Source: Perca fluviatilis
Lineage: Eukaryota; Chordata; Actinopteri; Perciformes; Percidae
NCBI RefSeq assembly: GCF_010015445.1
Contig: NC_053128.1
Location: 9,888,840-9,952,839, forward strand
Reading direction: 5' to 3'
Length of the DNA stretch: 64,000 bases
Below, piece by piece: positions 47,201 through 61,428 of this stretch (positions are counted from its first letter, which is position 1; every line of letters starts with the position of its first letter). The notes under the pieces are model-generated. The model searched no databases. It was not told the DNA's origin and saw nothing but the letters and a program-made list of their open reading frames with translations. Both the position numbers and the translations under genes were made by a program.

Positions 47201-49951
47201 GAATGTTAAACTTTATGTTTGCTGCACTTTAGGATTTATCTCTTTATCATTTTAAACAAGACCTTTGAAGACATCCCCTTAACTCAGGGAAGTTATAATT
47301 TCACTTTTTATGACATTGTATAGCCTCGCGAAAAACTATCAGTGAAAAAGATTAACCAGGAGTCAGCAGATTGATTGATAATCAAAAGAATCATCCGTTA
47401 GTTGCAGCTTTACTACAATTATGTAATAATTCAATAAATACTACTTCCATCTCCATGACGCCTTTAAATCAAACAAACTTGAATGAACTGAAACAATGAG
47501 GCTTTGTTCCAAAAGACGAGTGTTACTAAGCACCCTGAATGCTAAACTACTCTAACAAAGATAGTAGGCCATTGTTGTTTAAGGGTATGCTTTAAATACC
47601 AAAAAACTTTGTAACATGATCTTGTCTCTCCCATCCTGGCAACTAAGCCTTAATACACTGCCTACCTGAGAGAGGACAACAGGGACCAGGTGACATGACA
47701 AATGTCAGAGTGGTAGAGAGGCCAGCAGTGACAATTAAACCCTAAAGAACTGAACATGTGCTAGTTTTGCTTTCCGGAAAAGGCAAGTTAAGCCTTATGC
47801 TAACCTTAGCCGGGAGCTTTAGCTGCAGCCGCTAGCCTTTGGCTACAGCTAGCAGAAGGCTAAACAATAAGAAACATTATCGATCAATCTCTGAAACGCT
47901 TTGCTGATATTGACACGTGGTTTATTGCGTTTATTGTCAGACTGTCTTTTAAACTGTCTTTTGATACGTTTAGGTAGGGCTGGGCGATAGGGAGAAAATC
48001 AGATATCACGATATTCTTGACCAAATACCTCAATATCGATATTGCGGTGATATTCTAGGGTTGACAATTGGTGCTTTAACAAAATATCTTCACACTTAGA
48101 TTTTAGATAAATAATCATTAGTAATGTGGGCATAATGTCTAAGTGGGGAAAAGGCAAATAATAGAACAGCTAGAACAGCCTGCTAAGTTCAGAAAAGTAC
48201 ATCACTTTACTGTAATGCAGCCTTTAAAACCAGGAAAAGACAACACTACATGCCATATTACGATATTACGATATCCAAAATCTAAGACGGTATCTAGTCT
48301 CATGTCACGATATCGATATAATATCGATATATTTCCCAGCCCTACGTGTAGGTCCGTCTTACTTTTTGGGGTTGCTTTGCAGTGTAGGCAATTGTTGCCA
48401 ATGCTGGAATAGCAACTTTTTCGGCAGGATTACCACCACTGAATCAGGATTTCATCATCCAAAGTGACGTGCACGCGCATCTGCTTTTGTACAAAGTAGA
48501 GCCAAAGGATCACCCTCTCTCTGAAATGACCTGTGATTGATCTAAGTCTCCAATCACAGGATGGATTTTCTCAAGCCTGAAAACAGAGCCAAGAGGAGGT
48601 GCAGAAGACTAGTTATCTCTCAGACCACTTGAATTACAATATGCTGAAAGACTGTTATGGAATATTTGCCCAACGAGGCCAACTGCCTACCGAGGCTTTT
48701 ATTAAAATATACCTTCAAAGAATAATCATAGGGGATCATCTGTATGACAATAGCCCCTCCTACTGTCCTGAATTGTAATGCATTCATTCTTAAAATCATC
48801 AGTTAGATGTCAATGGAATGATAATGGTTTTAATCAAGTAAAAACATTTGATCTTCTGTGCACCTGAGAATTACACTATTTTGCTTAGGATAAATGTTCT
48901 TGACCTTACTATGGCAGCTGATTTGATTGACATTACACATTTACATGAATATTTTTTGAAAGTTAAGCAGTACTCTTTATTATTATCCAGATCAGTTATA
49001 CTGGACTCTGACTCTGAAGGGGTACCTTAATTATCTTGTTCGGGGACACTCACAGCTATTGACACTGCCTGCAATAAAAACCTGTGCATTAAATCTGGGT
49101 GCAATCATGAACTTACGAGTTCAATTTTAACACTTCAAATCAATAACAGTCACAAACATCTCCTAGCAGTTCACTAAACTCACCTGTCTGCATCTCACAT
49201 CTAGCTGAGGGCTTATATGACATCACACTGCTACCAGGGGTGCAGTCAGTGTCAGCATCTTTACTAGCCTACCTGTCCCACTGCTGAGCCATTTGTCTGA
49301 CATCACTTATCTCCCGAGGTTTTCTGAACTTACCTTCACACTTTAATTATGTTACAAAAATATGTCTATATTTCCCCCCAAATCAAAATACAATTTATTA
49401 TTGATATATGAGTGGCTGTATTGACTGTTAAGTTACCCACTGGTCGTCATGTTTGTCCAGCATTCACTTAATGCGTCACAAGCTATGACGCCTGGTTACT
49501 TTAGTTATTGCAGGGCCTAGGAGGCTAACGCGACCGCGCCACTAATTACCATACCTAGAACAGATGCACTTTTGACCTCGGCCCTCTTCAGCATGTGTGA
49601 GTCCAGCACTCGGTACCAGCCGTTCGGATAGACCGGAGGCAGCTCTCCGGTTTTCCTCCTGCGGCGGACCTCGTTCGCCGCCTGGGCTCTGGAGCGACCG
49701 TCCTCGGCGATGTATCCCACATCGTCGGGCCCCCTAAGCAGCTCCAGGGGACTGAAGAGCAGCCCGTGCAGCCAGCCAATGGCGAGGAGGGAAAACACGG
49801 CGATGATGCAGACCACAGCCCGCGCGAGCAGCCCCGTTTCCCTCCATATAGGGTACCCGTTGCCTACCGAGTCCAGCAGGTCTCCGCTTTGCATGATAAG
49901 CATTGCACCTACTCCCAGCCCAATAATTACAGCCACCTTCCAAGTGGACAT
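34661..49951 (-). CDS. nvd: Neverland/DAF-36-type Rieske oxygenase (cholesterol 7-desaturase family)
   Basis: Complete seven-exon gene, 449 residues. Exons: 49555-49951, 43032-43220, 41827-42005, 41469-41594, 41044-41163, 38758-38934, 34661-34822. All junctions are GT/AG and the phases join without a break. Residues 5-20 and 41-66 are hydrophobic and probably anchor the protein in a membrane. The Rieske [2Fe-2S] site is C153-P-H155 with C173-PF-H176. The mononuclear iron site is E259-x3-D263-x2-H266-x4-H271 ([13 protein letters not shown]). The protein ends RDTLDF. In insects and nematodes the orthologue introduces the C7-C8 double bond in cholesterol to give 7-dehydrocholesterol, using electrons passed through the Rieske cluster. 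Orthologues are reported in fish, frog and invertebrate deuterostomes but not placental mammals. The vertebrate substrate is not settled, so the precise reaction here is inferred. The large introns carry several transposons, but all exons are intact. Confidence 0.9.
34938..35362. mobile_element. hAT-type MITE with 8-bp duplication
   Basis: Ends TAGGGCTGGGTATCG and CGGTACCCAGCCC face each other, with TTAGAAAC duplicated at 34930-34937 and 35363-35370. The interior is rich in GGTACCG and GATACCG motifs. It lies 110 bp upstream of nvd exon 7, inside intron 6. Confidence 0.75.
35739..36610. repeat. Intron 6 repeat fragments
   Basis: AAAGGGGTAGTTTGGATCTT at 35741 looks like one end of a TTAA-type MITE whose other end I could not find. 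GGGGCTCCAGCCCCGAATC near 36400 resembles the left end of the hAT element at 18846, so a fragment of that family is likely. No exon. Confidence 0.4.
36839..38466 (+). mobile_element. Tc1-like transposon, copy D, nearly complete
   Basis: 1628 bp with TA on both sides and inverted repeats of roughly 150-180 bp (CAGTGCCTTGCGAAAGTATT and complement) that differ at only a few positions. It lies in nvd intron 6, antisense to the gene. Confidence 0.9.
37231..38215 (+). pseudogene. Tc1 transposase of copy D, broken
   Basis: The N-terminal DNA-binding part (37231-37560, with [10 protein letters not shown]) is in frame. A shift follows near 37545-37625, a TAA stop falls at about 37877, and the remainder reads 37904-38215. 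Catalytic residues are present ([30 protein letters not shown]). At least two disabling changes prevent a functional enzyme. Confidence 0.9.
39075..39525. repeat. Probable interspersed repeat (CATAGCCAGACCTTCCTCC family)
   Basis: A moderately GC-rich block in nvd intron 5 that begins GCATAGCCAGACCTTCCTCC. It has the look of a widespread short teleost repeat. Ends and class could not be determined, and no coding function is seen. Confidence 0.35.
39710..40610. mobile_element. Inverted-repeat element carrying a nested hAT fragment
   Basis: TTGGTCAGGACCCCTTGGAG near 39727 and the near-complementary CCATGGGGTCCTGACCAGG near 40583 are the arms. The same family occurs at 45416-46194. The left arm is abutted at about 39769 by CAGTGATGCCACATAACGTG, a hAT-like end. 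Confidence 0.5.
40048..40260 (+). pseudogene. BED zinc-finger fragment of a hAT transposase
   Basis: An ATG-started frame of about 70 residues contains [18 protein letters not shown] and [13 protein letters not shown], the C-x2-C ... H-x4-C pattern of BED fingers at the N-terminus of hAT transposases. Upstream are the GTAACGCGTTAC-type repeats usual for such elements. No catalytic domain follows, so this is a truncated remnant inside nvd intron 5. Confidence 0.7.
41188..41218. repeat. Short (AC)n microsatellite
   Basis: About 30 bp of AC repeat 25 bp upstream of nvd exon 5 (transcript sense). On the transcript strand it is a GT run close to the 3' splice site. Confidence 0.9.
42600..43018 (+). 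repeat. Retroelement-like 3' tail / LTR fragment
   Basis: A pyrimidine-rich stretch with repeated CCTGCTTGCCTG and GATTCTGCCTGCC phrases ends in AATAAA (42998) and CAGTGGACACAACC. This is the style of fish retrotransposon LTRs or LINE tails. It stops 14 bp before the splice donor end of nvd exon 2. Class uncertain. Confidence 0.3.
43230..45400. other. nvd intron 1, 3' half: no gene seen
   Basis: AT-rich intron. A poly-G run near 44055 and the nearby phrases GATCTTCAACGGTCTGGGA and AGACCCCTGCTTTAGA suggest an old non-autonomous element (about 44004-44395) with weak inverted ends. Nothing else is recognised. Confidence 0.35.
45416..46194. mobile_element. Inverted-repeat element, CTCACTCC family
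   Basis: 29-bp ends CTCACTCCTAACTCGTCAAA... and its complement differ at two positions. The interior has GACGCCAAGGGGTCC motifs shared with 39710-40610. It hosts a further insertion at about 45674-45844. Non-coding. Confidence 0.6.
45674..45844. repeat. Teleost interspersed repeat with two consecutive hairpins
   Basis: It begins with the common fish phrase ATTACATGTCATTTAGCTGA ... CAAAGCGACTTACAAT. Two palindromes follow: 45733-45773 (18-bp arms, one mismatch) and 45784-45844 (29-bp perfect arms, 3-bp loop). Confidence 0.75.
46975..47035. repeat. (AAATC)n / (AATC)n tandem repeat
   Basis: Eight or so AAATC pentamers grade into AATC tetramers in nvd intron 1. Confidence 0.9.
47976..48344. mobile_element. 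hAT-type MITE, second copy
   Basis: AGGGCTGGGCGATAG and TCCCAGCCCT ends, flanked by ACGTTTAGGT and ACGTGTAGGT. The same family as 9922-10274 but inverted; the interior aligns over its whole length (ACAGTAAAGTGATG and complement, for example). Confidence 0.75.
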
Positions 49952-51314
49952 GCTTTGATATCCTGTGCCCGGTGCGGCTCTGTGGTGTCCCTGTCTCTCT
50001 CGGCTAGTTTACCATGAGCTTCCAGAGGATTTGACATGTGTCATCGATATGTAAGCGCTTTGGAGACGAGATCATCCCACTTTTGTTTAAGCCCCACCTA
50101 GGGTTAGCACTGAGCAGAACTTTTATTTGGGGCCCCCACTTTTCTCTCTGCCGCTATTAGCCTACCTGTATTTAGCCTTACCTAATTAGATTACATTAGA
50201 TCAGAACAGCTCAGCTGCAAGTGTTTTCAAATTAAAAGCACAAAGATTAAAGACACAATTAAAGATTATTTGGTCATGTGGACTTATTTAAGGGTGATCC
50301 TCACTTGTTCCATAAAAACATAGATTCTTTCAGACTGCATAGAAGCCTACAACTAATTTAATAATATGAACACATTGGTCTAGACTTATTGCACATATTC
50401 CAAAACCAGACAATAAAATTGATTACATTAATTAATGACAAGTTTAGAATCAAACACAAATGTATGTAACTTTTGCAATATAAGAAAGTCATGTAACCTC
50501 AGCAGCATCCCAGAATTCAATGTTAAATACCCTACTGTCACCACTTGGTTATTTACACTGTAAGATAAAGGAGGAGCAGCTGTACATACAGTATATAAAT
50601 ACAAATGCCATTGACTGTGTCCTGTAGCATTACGATTTCAAACCATAACAAAACTGCCAAGGGTGTCCACATACTTTTGACCACATAGTGTATGCAGTAG
50701 ACTATGTAATGTGATAGTATATTGTTAAACAAGGCAAAGCCAATCATGGGCATTCTCATTATTAATGACTTAACTTAACACACAAGACAAAGTGAGTAAT
50801 TGTGCATCATTGTAGCCTTGCACCCATGAAGACAGCATCAACAATTACATACTAAGCAACGGTTGTAATTATTGTGTGTTCTGTGAAGTCCCTCAGTTCT
50901 TTGTATGCATCAAGGAACCTTTAAAAGATCTTTAATAGCTTCCCTGGTATGCATTACATGTATTAGTTCATATGTTATATATTTTATTTCATTTATAATA
51001 TTTATTTAGTTTAATGTGTTCTACATGTGAAGAGTTAGGCCATGTACGCCTGTATAATTAACCTGTACGTAACATGACTAGGCCTGTATGCGCCCACTTG
51101 TAGGCCCTCTTAAATGCAAGATCTCAGACTGTAATATAATATTGGCTTCTTGCACATATATTTATTGGATTTATAGTAGCTCAGCAGTACATGTATTGCA
51201 CAAGATCAATATTTAGTGCAGTGCTGGTTAATGTAGGCCAGTTAGCAGCCATAACCAGAGAAAAGGCCAACTGAATCTGAAAGTCATCCTTGCCCTAAAA
51301 TAAAAAGTTATTCC
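49952..51314. other. Upstream of nvd: intergenic with Tc1 end fragment
   Basis: No gene recognised. GTGTCCACATACTTTTGACC at 50669-50688, continuing to about 50695, is a known type of Tc1 terminal repeat standing alone without its partner, so a solo or decayed end. Confidence 0.45.
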
Positions 51315-51483
51315 CTGAGTAGAAACCAGGAAGATGTAGTCTGTTCTAAACTCATTGATTTTCTTGATGGTCTCCTTGCTGGGGTTTGAGCCACAGGTGG
51401 AGGTTAATGTGGAGTAAGCTTTGTCCAAACCAGCCTTGCCCTTCTCCTTAGTGTAAGAAGCGAGGAGCTTATTCACTTCCTCA
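51315..51483 (-). pseudogene. Orphan exon 9 of a bile-salt-activated lipase gene
   Basis: 169 bp matching exon 9 of the cel copies, closest to the downstream copy 2 (shared LLASYTKEKGKAGLD and SNPSKETIKK). The frame is open, but the 3' splice site AG is replaced by CG, the last 35 or so bases of the exon including the donor are replaced by unrelated sequence, and a conserved Trp is changed to Cys (TSTCGS). No other cel exon is found within 2 kb on either side. A non-functional remnant of a third cel copy, 100 bp from a Tc1 insertion. Confidence 0.85.
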
Positions 51484-51587
51484 CGGAAAAATTACACTCA
51501 TACACAATTCAGGAAATAACAATTTGTTAATGCACCTTTTAGATGTGTGAACATTGGTGCATTATGCGGTAATTATCTGCATGCATA

Positions 51588-53203
51588 CAGTACAGGCCAA
51601 AAGTTTGGACACACCTTCTCATTCAATGCGTTTCCTTTATTTTCATGACTATTTACATTGTAGATTCTCACTGAAGGCATCAAAACTATGAATGAACACA
51701 TATGGAATTATGTACTTAACAAAAAAGTGTGAAATAACTGAAAACATGTCTTATATTTTAGATACCTCAAAGTAGCCACCCTTTGCTCTGATTACTGCTT
51801 TGCACACTCTTGGCATTCTCTTGATGAGCTTCAAGAGGTAGTCACCTGAAATGGTTTTCCAACAGTCTTGAAGGAGTTCCCAGAGATGCTTAGCACTTGT
51901 TGGCCCTTTTGCCTTCACTCTGCGGTCCAGCTCACCCCAAACTATCTTGATTGGGTTCAGGTCCGGTGACTGTGGAGGCCAGGTCATCTTGCGCAGCACT
52001 CCATCACTCTCCTTCTTGGTCAAATAGCCCTTACACAGCCTGGAGGTGTGTTTGGGGTCATTGTCCTGTTGAAAAATAAATTATGGTTCAACTAAACGCA
52101 AACCGGATGGGATGGCATGTCGCTGCAGGATGCTGTGGTAGCCATGCTGGTTCAGTATGCCTTCAATTTTGAATTAATCCCCAACAGTGTCACCAGCAAA
52201 GCACCCCCACACCATCACACCTCCTCCTCCATGCTTCACTGTGGGAACCAGGCATGTAGAATCCATCCGTTCACCTTTTCTGCGTCACACAAAGACACGG
52301 CGGTTGGAACCAAAGATCTCAAATTTGGACTCATCAGACCAAAGCACAGATTTCCACTGGTTTAATGTCCATTCCTTGTGTTTCTTGGCCCAAACAAATC
52401 TCTTCTGCTTGTTGCCTCTTAGCAGTGGTTTCCTAGCAGCTATTTGACCATGAAGGCCTGATTCGCGCAGTCTCCTCTTAATAGTTGTTCTAGAGATGTG
52501 TCTGCTGCTAGAACCCTTTGTGGCATTCATCTGGTCTCTAATCTGAGCTGCTGTTAACTTGGGATTTCTGAGACAGGTGACTCGGATGAACTTATCCTCA
52601 GCAGCAGAGGTGACTCTTGGTCTTCCTTTCCTGGGGCGGTCCTCATGTGAGCCAGTTTCGTTGTAGCGCTTGATGGTTTTTGCGACTGCACTTGGGGACA
52701 CATTCAAAGTTTTCGCAATTTTCCGGACTGACTGACCTTCATTTGTTAAAGTAATGATGGCCACTCGTTTCTCTTTACTTAGCTGATTGGTTCTTGCCAT
52801 GATATGAATTCTAACAGTTGTCCAATAGGGCTGTCGGCTGTGTATCAACCTGACTTCTGCACAACACAACTGATGGTCCCAACCCCATTAATAACACACT
52901 AATTAATCCTGACAAGGCACACCTGTGAAGTGAAAACCATTTCAGGTGACTACCTCATGAAGCTCATTGAGAGAACATCAAGGGTTTGCAGCGCTATCAA
53001 AAAAGCAAAGGGTGGCTACTTTGAAGAATCTAAAATATAAGACATGTTTTCAGTTATTTCACACTTTTTTGTTTAGTACATAATTCCATATGTGTTCATT
53101 CATAGTTTTGATGCCTTCAGTGAGAATCTACAATGTAAATAGTCATGAAAATAAAGAAAACGTATTAAATGAGAAGGTGTGTCCAAACTTTTGGCCTGTA
53201 CTG
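51588..53203 (-). mobile_element. Tc1-like transposon, copy B, full length
   Basis: 1616 bp with TA at 51586-51587 and 53204-53205 and CAGTACAGGCCAAAAGTTTG ends. The inverted repeats are unusually long (about 270 bp), because the 5' end carries a diverged inverted copy of the transposase 3' coding end. Confidence 0.92.
51751..52800 (-). pseudogene. Tc1 transposase of copy B, one stop and a mutated catalytic residue
   Basis: Reads MARTNQLSKEKRVAII from 52800 with the helix-turn-helix and GRPR motif intact to a TGA after FGSNRRVFV, the same stop as in copy A. The C-terminal part at 51751-52023 has DLNPIKIVW, Lys in place of the catalytic Glu. Inactive on both counts. Confidence 0.9.
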
Positions 53204-53205
53204 TA

Positions 53206-53890
53206 TAACGCAAAACTGCATGCATAACAAGTTTCCCTCCTCTCTCCCTCCCTCTTGACAAAGTTACAGCAGAGTGCATCAATTCACTAGAGGGCAGGTT
53301 TTCCACTTAGAATCTGTATGTCACTGCAGGTAGATTTGAGGAAAATCATACATACACTCATGTGGCACATTGTCAAACACCTTATGGAAAATTAACATTA
53401 ACATCTAGCAGATGTAATCCATGTCTGTATCAATATGTTTTGTTAATGCAGATCTTAATCCAAATACAAATTAAAAAACAAACCAAAAAGTTTTGTTAAC
53501 ATATTTACAGAAGTGAGTGGCCTCAAAGCAGAGGTAATCTCTCTCTGAGTGCTTTCAGTCTTGATTTGGCTGGTGCTGGGGTTTGTTTCTACTTGGCTGT
53601 GATTGGCTGTGTATCAAGTGACTTTTTAAATCACATTCAACTAAATACCTTATTTAAGCTTTCATTTTTTGGGATGTTGAATTGAGGGCTGATGGCTGCA
53701 GTATGTTAAAGTCTTCATATGATGTGGGTGGGAGATTGTGTCACGTCTTATTTATTTATTATGAAACTCTTTTGCTGACTCATTAAACATCCACTGACGA
53801 TAAAGGCTACCCCTTTAGGTAGGTATTCAAGTTGAACCATTTATAAAAATAAAAAAAGAGCCCCTGACAGATCTATTTTGAACTCATAAG
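53206..53890. other. Intergenic between Tc1 copy B and cel copy 1
   Basis: No exon or repeat recognised; this is downstream flank of cel copy 1. Confidence 0.5.
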
Positions 53891-53891
53891 G

Positions 53892-53914
53892 TTTATTGTA
53901 CACACTCTTTTATT
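53892..53914 (-). terminator. Polyadenylation signals of cel copy 1
   Basis: Two AATAAA hexamers on the minus strand (53909-53914 and 53892-53897), 36-58 bp past the stop codon. Confidence 0.7.
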
Positions 53915-53949
53915 TGTATATTTGGTGTATTTTAAATGAAAAAAATGCA

Positions 53950-59563
<5,614 letters not shown>

Positions 59564-59640
59564 GGCTGTCGAGAAACCAGCGAATGCCTCACCAGGCCCT
59601 TCTGCAAGTGAATGAAAGGTATGCGTAGCTGTTTACATAT

Positions 59641-59660
59641 GTTATATATAACCTCTTATA
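59641..59660 (-). promoter_or_regulatory. TATA-like element upstream of cel copy 1
   Basis: TATATATAAC on the minus strand at 59641-59650, about 80 bp before the start codon, with a second TATAAG just upstream. The position fits a TATA box with a short 5' UTR. Confidence 0.35.
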
Positions 59661-61340
59661 ACCCCTGTTGTCACCCTGTGGCAATGATTAGACTAAACCT
59701 CTGATGGGAAACAGCCTGGTGTAAAGCATGCCATCTGCTGAGTGAAGCAAGATATGACAATCAACACCCAATGCCAGATGTCAACACAGAAGTAGATACG
59801 CATTTTACAAGGCTATAAGTATGTTGTTTTCTTCTTTGATATTAGGAGTAAAATGTAGATCATACAGTACAGTGTAGACGTCCACATATTGAGGCCAATT
59901 AGCACACGGACGAGAGAAAGCCCAGCAGTTCTTCATAAGGAGGCAATGATGTATATGCTTCTGTTGACTTACAAAAACAGGTGGAACAATTCACAGATTA
60001 GTTAATCACACACGGTTTGAGATTAGATACAATTTCAGAAATAACCCCGCACATCTGAAGTGCTCTTATTGGTTAAATGTATTTGACCTAGATTTTTACA
60101 AGCCACCCTGTCACAACACAAACGCTTTTCCGTCGATAGATATTATAAACACTGTAGGACAAAATACAACATAAAACAGGAGCATTTGGAACATGATTGG
60201 GAAATCCCTATATATGTAGCTACACTTCTCACATTTAAAGGCTAGAGGTCACCAAAATCGGTACATCTTTTCTCCTTTAAGCAAAAAGGACTTCCTCTAG
60301 TATTACCAGAATTGCTGACAAAACCACTTGTGGCAGGACTTTAGTTGGTGATGTTAACAAGCTGTTTGCAGTTAATTTTCTAACAGCTCAGGATATATTT
60401 AGCTACTAGCTAACTACACCTAGCTAGCTCTACTTATTTGTTTTAGCAGTCAGCAGACAGGTGAATGTTAGCGTCTAGCTATGCTGGCTTTGAAATGTGA
60501 TAAATTGCTGTTAGCTGGCTGTCCCAACCTAGTTATTTTATCATATATTACAAATAAAACAAAGTTAAATTCCTGTTACTTGTATGAAATGATGTGTAAC
60601 AGAAGAAAATAGCTAATCCACGGTTGGAGCAAGGACAAACGGCAATAGGTTATCTTATTTAGCTTTGTTAGCTATAGCCTAAGTTAGCTAACATTAAGTC
60701 AAACTTGCGTAACCTTCACTTAATCTTCTCGATAATCTCAATAATTTGTCTTGAGTAAATTAAAAACAGCCTCCCCTTTTTTTCTTTGTCAAGTGTCCAT
60801 GTCATAACAGTGATAACAACCTCTAAAGGCCTCGATTTGAAACTGGTCCAGCTCTTTTCTGTCCTGATTCAGGAAACTAATGGATTTGGTGAAGACAGCT
60901 CTTAATTTGCTTCGTAGAAATCTTCAAATCTGCCTGCTATTTTCCTCTATCATGTCACCTTGTTGTGCATTGACAAGCATTTATAATCTTGCTTACATCA
61001 GACTACCTGTAATTAGCGTTAGCTAATGCAGGTGAGCTGGTACCATGGCAGTGCAGTCTGAATATCAATAAAATAAATCTATAATGTTTTTATTTTGTTT
61101 ATTCCGTAGTTAGTTAACATATATTTCTACACCACCAGTGGTGTTTTGACACATTAAATAAGATCTGATACCAAAATTGTATTCACTTTGCATCTGTTAT
61201 CATTCAAAAACCAAAGAAACCAATTACCTAGGTTCCATGCAAAGTGTATATGTTTAGCACTACATATTCTATTTAGAAAGGCCTAACACATAAAAAATAA
61301 AAAACAAATAAAACCAAGGAAATATAATTTGTATTCGTCA
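59661..61340. other. Intergenic between the two cel copies
   Basis: About 1.7 kb AT-rich spacer rich in GCTAGCTAA-type motifs, with no exon, RNA gene or intact mobile element seen. Confidence 0.5.
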
Positions 61341-61344
61341 TCAA

Positions 61345-61350
61345 TTTATT
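61345..61350 (-). terminator. Polyadenylation signal of cel copy 2
   Basis: AATAAA on the minus strand, about 80 bp past the stop codon at 61429. Confidence 0.6.
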
Positions 61351-61428
61351 TTTCATGAACCAATACTAATTTAATACTTCAGGTCTTTAGGTCCACATTT
61401 CAGGTGCACAGGTGATTGCACACAGTCT

